A DNA stretch of 11,050 nt from contig CAMFIY010000063.1 of NCBI GenBank assembly GCA_945952575.1, forward strand, positions 1 through 11,050, in the 5' to 3' direction. Every line of letters begins with the position of its first letter. Position 1 is the first letter of the stretch. This document shows positions 5,385 to 11,000 of this stretch, one piece after another. A program made the position numbers and the translations under genes. The notes under the pieces were generated by a model that was not told the origin of the DNA, made no database searches, and saw only the letters and a list, made by a program, of their open reading frames with translations. This stretch comes from an uncultured Leucobacter sp. GTDB taxonomy: Bacteria > Actinomycetota > Actinomycetes > Actinomycetales > Microbacteriaceae.

Positions 5385-6272
5385 ATGACCGAGAGCTATG
5401 AACCACAGCCCGTTGCAGAACCCGTCGAACAGGCGGCGACACTGCCCCGAGTGGCGATGCTGGGGGTCGGATCCATGGGCGGCGCCATTCTCGCCGGGCT
5501 GCGCGCCCCCGGTGTGCGAGTGGACGGGCCGATCACGGTGACGACCAGGTCGGCCGCGAGCGCCGAGCGCTACGCCGCCGCCGAGGATGTCCTGGCGTAT
5601 GCCGGCGAGAGCGATCCGGACGCCAACCGTCGCGCGGTACGGGGTGCGAGGATCGTCGTGCTCGGCGTCAAACCCTGGATGATCCACGATCTGCTGCGCG
5701 AGATCGCCGAGGATCTGGAGCCGGGTGCGGTCGTCGTGAGCGTCGCAGCCGGCGTCACGATCGCGAGCATGGAGGAGCTGGTGCCCGCGGGCGTCTCGGT
5801 GGTCCGGGCGATGCCGAACACTCCGGCGAACGTCGGCCTCGGAGTGACGGGCATCGCGGGCGGGACGACGGCGGATGCCGCGGCGGTCGAGGACGCGCGC
5901 CGGTTGTTCGCGACGGTGGGGGCGGTGCTGGAGGTCGACGAGGATCAGATCAACGCCGTCGCCGCGGTCTCGGGATCGGGGCCGGCCTACCTCTTCCTCT
6001 ACACGGAGGAGATGACGGCGGCGGCCCGGCGACTCGGCTTCGACGAGGATCAGGCGCGGCTGCTCGCCCAGCAGACCGTGATCGGCGCCGCCGAGCTGCT
6101 CCGCGCGAGCGGGGAGGACCCGGCTCAGCTGCGGCGCAATGTGACGAGCCCGAAGGGCACGACCGAGCAGGCGATCTTCGTGCTGCAGGAGGCGAACTGG
6201 AGCGAGCTCTTCGATCGGGCGCTGGCCGCGAACATCCGCCGCTCGGAGGAGCTGGCCGCACCGGGTGACTGA
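5385..6272 (+). CDS. proC: Pyrroline-5-carboxylate reductase
   Basis: 295 residues from ATG 5385. It reduces 1-pyrroline-5-carboxylate to L-proline with NAD(P)H, the last step of proline synthesis. The N-terminal Rossmann nucleotide-binding loop is GVGSMGG (27-33), followed by VKP (95-97), MPNTP (143-147), the P5C-contact segment SGSGPAY (196-202) and the C-terminal signature TSPKGTTEQA (254-263). The first 20 residues are a nonconserved extension. GTG 5379 is in frame, but ATG 5385 is preferred because TAGGCT (5372-5377) ends seven bases before it, matching leaderless initiation, and no ribosome binding site precedes either codon. It is divergent from the CDF-like orphan, sharing the palindromic -10, and convergent with trkA. 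Confidence 0.96.
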   Translation: MTESYEPQPVAEPVEQAATLPRVAMLGVGSMGGAILAGLRAPGVRVDGPITVTTRSAASAERYAAAEDVLAYAGESDPDANRRAVRGARIVVLGVKPWMIHDLLREIAEDLEPGAVVVSVAAGVTIASMEELVPAGVSVVRAMPNTPANVGLGVTGIAGGTTADAAAVEDARRLFATVGAVLEVDEDQINAVAAVSGSGPAYLFLYTEEMTAAARRLGFDEDQARLLAQQTVIGAAELLRASGEDPAQLRRNVTSPKGTTEQAIFVLQEANWSELFDRALAANIRRSEELAAPGD

Positions 6273-6308
6273 TGCTCTTCGGGCGGCCGTTCCGTCCGTC
6301 CGTCGGGT

Positions 6309-6974
6309 TCAGCCGATCGTGGCGAAGCGCTCCACGTCCTCGGCGGTGCCGGAGACGATGATCAGATCCCGCGAGGAGACGACGGTGTCCTGCGTCGCGT
6401 GCGTGAACGGCTGGCCCGGCGTCTTCACGCCGACGACGGTGACGCGGTAGCGGGTGCGCACGCCGCTCTCGGTGAGCGTGCGCCCGCGGATCGAGCGCGG
6501 CGGGTACATCTTGGCGATGACGTAGTTGTCGTCGAATTGGATGAAGTCGAGCATGCTGCCGCTGAGGAGGTGGGCGACGCGCTCGCCGGCCTCGCGCTCG
6601 GGGTAGATGACGTGGTTCACGCCGATCCGCTCGAGGATCTTGCCGTGCGAGATCGAGATCGCCTTCGCCCAGATCTGGGGCACGCCGAGGTCGACGAGGT
6701 TGGCCGCGATCAGCACGCTCGCCTCGACCGATGCGCCGGTCGCGACGACGGCGATCTGGAACTCGTCCGCGCCGATCTGGCGGAGCGCCTCGATCGAGCG
6801 GGCATCGGCCTGCACGGCGTGGGTGACGCGATCCGCCCACTTCTGCACGAGCGCGAGGTCGGTGTCGACGACGAGGACCTCGCGGTCCTGCCGATCCAGC
6901 TGGCCGGCGGTCGCTGCGCCGAATCGGCCCAGCCCGATGACGATGACGGGTGCGTCACTGCGAATGTCAACCAC
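6309..6974 (-). CDS. trkA: Potassium uptake regulatory subunit TrkA/KtrA (RCK protein)
   Basis: 221 residues. A cytoplasmic nucleotide-gated subunit of a Trk/Ktr potassium uptake system. The RCK N-domain (about 9-128) has the Rossmann loop GLGRFGAATA (14-23), the acidic DTD (37-39) at the end of strand 2, and the VVATGASVEASVLIAANLVDLG segment. The RCK C-domain (about 140-221) follows, ending in DLIIVSGTAEDVERF. The length agrees with single-RCK-unit KtrA proteins; E. coli TrkA is a tandem duplication of about 450 residues. The start is GTG 6974, with AAAGG (6987-6983) eight bases upstream. The frame remains open beyond it inside trkH but is not protein-like there. It lies 53 bases after the trkH stop codon on the same strand, so the two form an operon. 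Confidence 0.93.
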   Translation of the reverse strand: MVDIRSDAPVIVIGLGRFGAATAGQLDRQDREVLVVDTDLALVQKWADRVTHAVQADARSIEALRQIGADEFQIAVVATGASVEASVLIAANLVDLGVPQIWAKAISISHGKILERIGVNHVIYPEREAGERVAHLLSGSMLDFIQFDDNYVIAKMYPPRSIRGRTLTESGVRTRYRVTVVGVKTPGQPFTHATQDTVVSSRDLIIVSGTAEDVERFATIG

Positions 6975-7027
6975 GGATCTGCCTTTCTGGCTCAGCTGTC
7001 GAGGGTGCGGCGATTGCTCCGCGAATA

Positions 7028-8443
7028 CTAACCGACGATCGGCCTTTCCTCGGGGAATCGGAACATGCGACGACGGCTGGTCGCTGCGACGGCTGCGGCC
7101 AGGGTCACGGTGCCGACGCGGCCGGCCCACATGGTGGCGGAGAGCACGTATTTGCCCCCGTCGGGCAGTATCTCGGACACGCCGGTGCTGAGTCCGCACG
7201 TGCCGAAGGCGGAGATGACCTCGAACAGGACGTGGTCGAGCGGCAGCTTCGTCATGTGCAGCAGCGTGATGGTGGCGACCGCGACGATCGTCGCGCCCCA
7301 GATCACGATCGAGACCGCGAGCCGCAAGACCTCGACCGGGATGCTGCGGCCGAACACCTGCATGTCCTGGTATCCGCGCGCTTCGGCGTATGCGGCGAGG
7401 AACAGCACCGCGATCGTCGTCACCTTGATGCCGCCCGCGGTCGAGGCGGATCCGCCGCCGACGAACATCAGCATGTCCATGACCAGCAGAGTCGAGCCGT
7501 TCATGTCCGCCGGGTCGACCGTGCCGAGGCCGCCGGAGCGCGTCATGACCGACATGTAGCCCGAGCTCATGATCGTCTGCCAGAAGTTCTGCTCGCCGAA
7601 GGTGCCGACGTTGTCGGCCTCGAGGGCGCCGATGGCGATCCAGCCCAGGATCACGAACGCGATGGTCGTGGTGAGGGTCAGCTTCGCGTGCAGACCGAGA
7701 CGGCGGTGCTTCTGGCCGCCGCGCACGACGTAGCGGTAGAGGGCGAAGATCACCGGGAAGCCGATGCTGCCGAAGAATACGCCCGCGGCGAGCACGATGA
7801 GCATGTACGGGTCGGTCACGAACGGGTCGAGCCCGCTCTGCATCGGAACGAATCCGGTGTTCGTGAACGCGGATGCGGAGAGGTAGAAGCCGTACCAGAG
7901 CGCATGTCCGAGGTCGTGGCCGGCGATGAGGAGGCGCGGGGTGATCAGGACGGTCAGCACCGCCTCGATCACCAGCAGGCTGATCGCCACCGCCGAGAGC
8001 AGGCCTCCGATGTCGCCGAGGCCGACCGCCTGGCTCTCGCTGCTGCCCTTCGTCGTGCGGGCGGGATTCGTGTCGCTCGCGGCGAGCAGGCGCTGGCGCA
8101 ACCCGAGCCTGCGCGTCACCGTGAGGCCGAGGATGCTGGCGAGGGTGAGGACGCCGATGCCGCCGATCTGGAGGCCGAGGACGATGACGATGTCGCCGAA
8201 GATCGACCAGTGGGACGCCATGTCGAGGGTCGAGAGCCCCGTCACGCAGATGGCCGAGACCGCGGTGAAGAGGGCGTCGGCGAGCGGGGTGGGGGATCCG
8301 GAGCGGGTGGCGAACGGCAGTGAGAGGAGCGCGGTCCAGACGAGGATCAGCGCGGTGAAGATCAGCAGGGCGAAGCGGGCGGGCGAGGACTGGACGAGGA
8401 GGTGCGTCCACGACTTCTTCGACCGTGATTGGCTCGGCGCCAT
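7028..8443 (-). CDS. trkH: TrkH/KtrB family potassium transporter membrane subunit
   Basis: 471 residues from ATG 8443. The pore-forming K+ channel-like subunit of the SKT superfamily, working with the adjacent TrkA. Four M1-P-M2 repeats are visible through their P-loops, each with a filter glycine: SAICVTGLST (63-72), SAFTNTGFVP (191-200), SVMTRSGG (298-305) and SAFGTCGLSTG (411-421). The conserved segment GGGSASTAGGIK (329-340) lies in the region of the intramembrane gating loop. About eight to ten hydrophobic helices are evident. In-frame ATG 8527 would add 28 basic residues and follows TAGCAT (8542-8537) by nine bases. I prefer ATG 8443 because GGCGAGG lies eight bases upstream and the length fits the family. 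trkA follows after 53 bases. Confidence 0.93.
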   Translation of the reverse strand: MAPSQSRSKKSWTHLLVQSSPARFALLIFTALILVWTALLSLPFATRSGSPTPLADALFTAVSAICVTGLSTLDMASHWSIFGDIVIVLGLQIGGIGVLTLASILGLTVTRRLGLRQRLLAASDTNPARTTKGSSESQAVGLGDIGGLLSAVAISLLVIEAVLTVLITPRLLIAGHDLGHALWYGFYLSASAFTNTGFVPMQSGLDPFVTDPYMLIVLAAGVFFGSIGFPVIFALYRYVVRGGQKHRRLGLHAKLTLTTTIAFVILGWIAIGALEADNVGTFGEQNFWQTIMSSGYMSVMTRSGGLGTVDPADMNGSTLLVMDMLMFVGGGSASTAGGIKVTTIAVLFLAAYAEARGYQDMQVFGRSIPVEVLRLAVSIVIWGATIVAVATITLLHMTKLPLDHVLFEVISAFGTCGLSTGVSEILPDGGKYVLSATMWAGRVGTVTLAAAVAATSRRRMFRFPEERPIVG

Positions 8444-8536
8444 CGCGTGGCCTCGCCGGGTCGTCTGCGCCTTCAGCACCACCGTCTTCCTGCTCGCTCG
8501 TGGGCGCCGCGGAGACTCGCAGCGCATGCGGTTGTC

Positions 8537-8562
8537 ATGCTACTCCGGAACGGGGCTACCCT
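8537..8562. promoter_or_regulatory. Divergent promoter region, trkH versus ArsR-type regulator
   Basis: On the - strand TAGCAT (8542-8537) can drive trkH. On the + strand TACCCT (8557-8562) lies eight bases before ATG 8571, so the regulator mRNA should be leaderless. The two -10 boxes are back to back and non-overlapping, leaving a small region where the regulator could also control trkH. Confidence 0.5.
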
Positions 8563-8570
8563 TAGTGGTT

Positions 8571-9029
8571 ATGCCAGACATTTTCGGAGTGGTCGCCGAC
8601 GCGACCCGGCGGGACATCCTGCAGGTGCTGCTCGAGAAGCACGCCCAGAACGCAGAGATCAGCGTCTCCGAGATCGTGGCCCAGCTGGAGATCAGCCAGC
8701 CGACCGTCTCCAAGCACTTGAAGGTGCTGCGCGAGGCCGAACTGGTGACCGTGCGCGAGGACGGGCAGCACCGCTTCTACTCGCTCGATCCCGAGCCCCT
8801 CGAGATGGTGGAGGACTTCGTGATCCCCTTTCTCTCGGTCGGCTTCGACACCGAGGTAACGTTCGAGTACCGCTCCGAGACCGGCGAACTGCTGCCGGAT
8901 CCCGAGTCGCACGACGGCGAGGTGCTGTCGGAGGAGGTCGCTTCGGCGGCGGAGCGGATCGGCCGCGCCGCGGCGAGTGCCGAACATCGAGTTAAGGAGC
9001 TCGTGGCGCGCTTCCGGCTGCGCAGCTGA
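8571..9029 (+). CDS. ArsR-type winged-helix transcriptional regulator
   Basis: 152 residues. The N-terminal domain (1-75) is an ArsR/SmtB-like winged helix: ADATRRDILQVLLE (9-22), helix ISVSEIVAQLEIS (30-42), recognition helix QPTVSKHLKVLREAELV (43-59) and wing REDGQHRFYSLD (62-73). The protein contains no cysteine and lacks the usual ArsR metal-site motifs, so metal sensing is doubtful. The C-terminal half (about 95-152) is acidic, then forms an Ala-rich amphipathic helix (SEEVASAAERIGRAAASAEHRVKELVARFRLR) that may dimerise. ATG 8571 is chosen because the family N-terminus begins there; the longer open frame upstream lies antisense to trkH. No Shine-Dalgarno is seen, and TACCCT (8557-8562) predicts a leaderless mRNA. 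It is followed by bS22 and a glutaredoxin-like gene. Its ligand is unknown. Confidence 0.87.
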   Translation: MPDIFGVVADATRRDILQVLLEKHAQNAEISVSEIVAQLEISQPTVSKHLKVLREAELVTVREDGQHRFYSLDPEPLEMVEDFVIPFLSVGFDTEVTFEYRSETGELLPDPESHDGEVLSEEVASAAERIGRAAASAEHRVKELVARFRLRS

Positions 9030-9073
9030 GCGGCTTGCAGAGCCTCGCAGGCGACCGGTCTGCGAAGCCCGTT

Positions 9074-9103
9074 TTCGCGTCGGATCGCGGAGCGCTGTAG
9101 GAT
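9074..9103 (+). promoter_or_regulatory. Promoter of the bS22 gene
   Basis: TTCGCG (9074-9079), an 18-base spacer and TAGGAT (9098-9103) resemble the tRNA-Ser promoter at 1413-1441. Transcription would begin near 9110, giving a leader of about 60 bases ending in TGAGGT (9161-9166) before GTG 9171. A weak hairpin (CGCAG 9046-9050, CTGCG 9060-9064) just upstream may end the ArsR-type transcript. Confidence 0.5.
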
Positions 9104-9170
9104 TGACGTTTTGTGGGCCGTAGTTCCGGTCCCCTCAGAACTTTCAACTCTGTGACTTTGTGAGGTAACC

Positions 9171-9269
9171 GTGGGTTCAGTCATCAAGAAGCGCCGCAAG
9201 CGTATGTCGAAGAAGAAGCACCGCAAGCTGCTTCGCAAGACGCGTCACCAGCGTCGCAACAAGAAGTAA
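9171..9269 (+). CDS. Small-subunit ribosomal protein bS22 (AURKAIP1/COX24-domain)
   Basis: A 32-residue, extremely basic protein beginning GSVIKKRRKRMSKKKHRK and ending HQRRNKK; more than half of its residues are Lys, Arg or His. The sequence closely matches the actinobacterial peptide first annotated as an AURKAIP1/COX24-domain protein and later seen as bS22 in mycobacterial ribosome structures, where it binds near the decoding centre of the 30S subunit. It starts with GTG, preceded by TGAGGT. It has its own promoter (TAGGAT, 9098-9103) and an immediate strong terminator, so it is expressed as a single short mRNA. Such a short gene is easily missed by gene callers. The neighbouring ArsR-type and glutaredoxin-like genes have no obvious functional link. 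Confidence 0.95.
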   Translation: MGSVIKKRRKRMSKKKHRKLLRKTRHQRRNKK

Positions 9270-9287
9270 CCGCTTCCGCGGTGCGAG

Positions 9288-9316
9288 GGCGTCGGGCGCT
9301 GCCCGGCGCCTTTTTT
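9288..9316 (+). terminator. Intrinsic terminator of bS22
   Basis: GGCGTCGGGC (9288-9297) pairs with GCCCGGCGCC (9301-9310), a 10-bp stem with one T-G wobble and a GCT loop, followed directly by six Ts (9311-9316). It is the clearest rho-independent terminator in the window. Confidence 0.95.
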
Positions 9317-9327
9317 GCGTGCGCGCA

Positions 9328-9333
9328 TAGACT
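9328..9333 (+). promoter_or_regulatory. -10 box of the leaderless glutaredoxin-like gene
   Basis: TAGACT ends six bases before GTG 9340, with no ribosome binding site in between. The matching -35 position (about 9305-9310) would lie inside the bS22 terminator stem, so promoter and terminator overlap. Confidence 0.6.
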
Positions 9334-9339
9334 GGCCGC

Positions 9340-9627
9340 GTGCCGAAACCCGTCGAGCTGACCCTGCTCTCGAAACCGGGCTGCCATCTCTGCGATGATG
9401 CGCGCGCAGTCATCGACGGCGTTCGCGAAGCGCTCGTCGAGCAGGGCTTCGAGGTGACGCTCGACGAGCGGAACATCCTCGAGGATCCGGAGCTCGCGCG
9501 GCTGCACGCGGAGGACATCCCGGTGCTGCTGGTCGGCGGCCGTCGTCATGCGATCTGGCGCGTCGATCCTGCACGGCTGCGGGCCGCCATCGAACGCGCT
9601 GCCCGACCGGGGCTCTTCCGGCGCTGA
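9340..9627 (+). CDS. Glutaredoxin family (DUF836-like) thiol protein
   Basis: 95 residues, single thioredoxin-fold domain. After the first strand (VELTLLSK) comes the redox motif CHLC (Cys15-Cys18), then a long helix (20-35), a second strand (FEVTLDERNI, 37-46) and the cis-proline segment DIPVLLV (59-65, Pro61), all as in glutaredoxin-like proteins. The motif differs from the CPYC of classical glutaredoxin and is typical of the small DUF836-like group in Actinobacteria, where mycothiol, not glutathione, is the usual thiol. The actual electron donor and substrate are unknown. GTG 9340 is chosen from TAGACT six bases upstream (leaderless). A GC-rich hairpin follows the stop codon. Confidence 0.9.
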   Translation: MPKPVELTLLSKPGCHLCDDARAVIDGVREALVEQGFEVTLDERNILEDPELARLHAEDIPVLLVGGRRHAIWRVDPARLRAAIERAARPGLFRR

Positions 9628-9637
9628 CCGGGGACCG

Positions 9638-9659
9638 GCGCCGCGCAGAAGCGCGGTGC
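9638..9659 (+). terminator. GC-rich hairpin after the glutaredoxin-like gene
   Basis: GCGCCGCGC (9638-9646) pairs with GCGCGGTGC (9651-9659), 9 bp with one wobble, around an AGAA tetraloop. No T-run follows, so it could be a non-canonical terminator or a 3'-end stabilising structure. Confidence 0.45.
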
Positions 9660-9700
9660 GAGCGGCCTGCGCGAGCCGCGCCGTCGTCGCGACCGAGGAT

Positions 9701-9810
9701 AACGTTTTGGACTCATGTTCAGATTCTTATCCTATGAACTAGCTGTCCCGGCCTGCCTGGGTGCCTGATTGGCCCACGGCCTCGGCCGTAACGTTCATGG
9801 GGGGAACGTT
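9701..9810 (+). promoter_or_regulatory. Upstream region of the SipW-type gene: candidate promoter and three AACGTT boxes
   Basis: TATCCT (9728-9733) with TTTTGG (9705-9710) at a 17-base spacing is the best promoter candidate, in an AT-rich patch (about 9698-9745) that stands out from the GC-rich surroundings. The palindrome AACGTT occurs at 9701-9706, 9790-9795 and 9805-9810; the last two are 15 bases apart. The promoter would give a leader of roughly 145 bases. Confidence 0.4.
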
Positions 9811-9819
9811 GGTAGCCGT

Positions 9820-9879
9820 CGGATCCCGAGCTCTCGGATCCGGCGGCGACCGCCCGACCTCCCGTACTCATTGGGGAGG
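9820..9879 (+). promoter_or_regulatory. Leader hairpins, one covering the ribosome binding site
   Basis: CGGATCC (9820-9826) pairs with GGATCCG (9836-9842). Further on, CCTCCC (9858-9863) pairs perfectly with GGGAGG (9874-9879), which is the Shine-Dalgarno sequence of the following gene. The second hairpin could hide the ribosome binding site. Pairing is seen in sequence; regulation is inferred. Confidence 0.45.
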
Positions 9880-9886
9880 GATGTTC

Positions 9887-10579
9887 GTGAACCAGACTGA
9901 CCGCAGCGCCGGACAGCGCCGCACTTTCAAGAAGATCGCCGCGATCGCGGCCGGGGCGCTCGTCGTGGGCGTCGGGGCGACGTACACGCTCGCGAGCTGG
10001 AACGATGCCGAATGGATCTGGGGCGGCGCCTCGAACGGCGATCCCGGTGTCGGCACCAGTACGTTCGAAGTGGTGCAGAACACCACGGCTCCATTCGCCG
10101 ATGTCGCGGGGAACTGGGTCAATCGTGAGACCAACCCCGGCGATCCGCTCCGGTTCACCGCGAATGCACTGGCGCTGACTCCGGGCGACACCACCTACGC
10201 CCCGGTGGCGCTGCGCACGGTCGCGAACTCGATGGCCGCGAGCGTCCAGCTCCAGGGCGCGGTCGCCGCAACCGGCGCGCCGGCGCCGCAGAACGACGCG
10301 GCGCTCTTCTCCGCCGTCCGCGTCACGATCTACACCGCCGCCGGAGCAGCACCCCCGAGCGCCTGCACCGCGGGCTTCGTCGCGACGGGTTGGACCCCGA
10401 TCGTCACCAACCAGCCGCTCGGCACGGCCGCCTCGGCCGCTCAGAGCCTCTCGGCCAGCGCCGGCTCGACGCAGCACTACTGCTTCGCCCTGACGCTGCC
10501 TGCGAGCACCCCGGGCGTCGACGCGCTGCAGGGGCTCAAGATCTCGCCGGCCTGGGTCTTCGACGGGCAGTCGGTGTAA
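9887..10579 (+). CDS. Exported protein with SipW-type alternative signal peptide
   Basis: 230 residues from GTG 9887. The N-terminus is basic (QRRTFKK, 10-16), followed by a hydrophobic core (about 17-31) and the ATYTLASWNDAEW segment (31-43). This resembles SipW-dependent signal peptides, in which a small-residue stretch is followed by W/F-S/N-D-x-E. The mature part is rich in Ala, Thr, Ser and Pro with few charges and only two cysteines (160 and 199), possibly a disulfide, so a beta-rich surface or matrix protein is likely. No catalytic motif is seen. GTG 9887 is preferred over in-frame ATG 9881 because GGAGG (9875-9879) is seven bases from GTG but only one from ATG. A dedicated-type signal peptidase gene follows after 46 bases, supporting the export route. 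A TasA-like role is a guess. Confidence 0.78.
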   Translation: MNQTDRSAGQRRTFKKIAAIAAGALVVGVGATYTLASWNDAEWIWGGASNGDPGVGTSTFEVVQNTTAPFADVAGNWVNRETNPGDPLRFTANALALTPGDTTYAPVALRTVANSMAASVQLQGAVAATGAPAPQNDAALFSAVRVTIYTAAGAAPPSACTAGFVATGWTPIVTNQPLGTAASAAQSLSASAGSTQHYCFALTLPASTPGVDALQGLKISPAWVFDGQSV

Positions 10580-10625
10580 CCGGCGGAGCCGACAGACACA
10601 CCGGTAGCCGCCGAGGGTGCGGGGC

Positions 10626-11000
10626 ATGGGGGCCCGGCTGCTGAGGGGCGCGGTCGCGACCGTGGTGATCGCGGTCGCGCTGCTTCTCGGCGCCTGGTTC
10701 GCGTTCAGCGCGCTGAGCGGGGCGACGCTCATCACGTTCCGCACGGGATCGATGTCGCCGACGATGCCGCAGGGCGCACTCGCGGTGTCGCTGCCGACGG
10801 CCGCGTCCGACGTGAAGGTCGGCGAAGTCGTGACCGTGCAACGCGGAGCGGGGGAGCTGCCGGTGACCCATCGCGTCGTCGAGGTGCGCACACCCGCGCA
10901 GGCGAGCTCGGAGGCCCCGCTCGCGCAGGATCAGCGGGAGCTGGTGCTCAAGGGCGATGACAACGATGCCGTCGACTTCGCCCCGTACGTCGTCGACCGC
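10626..11000 (+). CDS. Signal peptidase I, SipW/ER type (3' end missing)
   Basis: The first 125 residues only; genuine sequence ends at 11000. One N-terminal membrane anchor (about 8-30) precedes box B, RTGSMSPTMPQG (39-50), with catalytic Ser42 in the Ser-Met pair. In the box D position, VTHRVVEV (80-87) carries His82 where bacterial type I peptidases have the catalytic Lys. The KGDDND segment (109-114) follows. A Ser/His arrangement marks the archaeal/ER/SipW group, which processes SipW-type substrates, and the gene directly after such a substrate fits. ATG 10626 is preferred over GTG 10617 because GAGGG (10613-10617) has good spacing only for ATG. Beyond 11000 the reading frame continues into adapter sequence (SLIHISEPT...) and must not be counted as protein. 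Confidence 0.88.

Noticed and set aside
6273..6308. Short TCCG/CGTC tandem repeat between proC and trkA
   Set aside because: Only about three copies of a 4-base unit in GC-rich DNA, with no hairpin plus T-run; not strong enough to call a repeat or terminator.
6950..8323. 457-codon + strand frame antisense to trkH
   Set aside because: Its composition is dominated by Arg, Asp, His and Glu, typical of antisense frames in high-GC DNA, while the opposite strand encodes TrkH with four filter motifs.
7926..8570. N-terminal extension of the ArsR-type regulator frame
   Set aside because: This part is antisense to trkH and unlike any ArsR protein; the family N-terminus and the -10 box point to ATG 8571.
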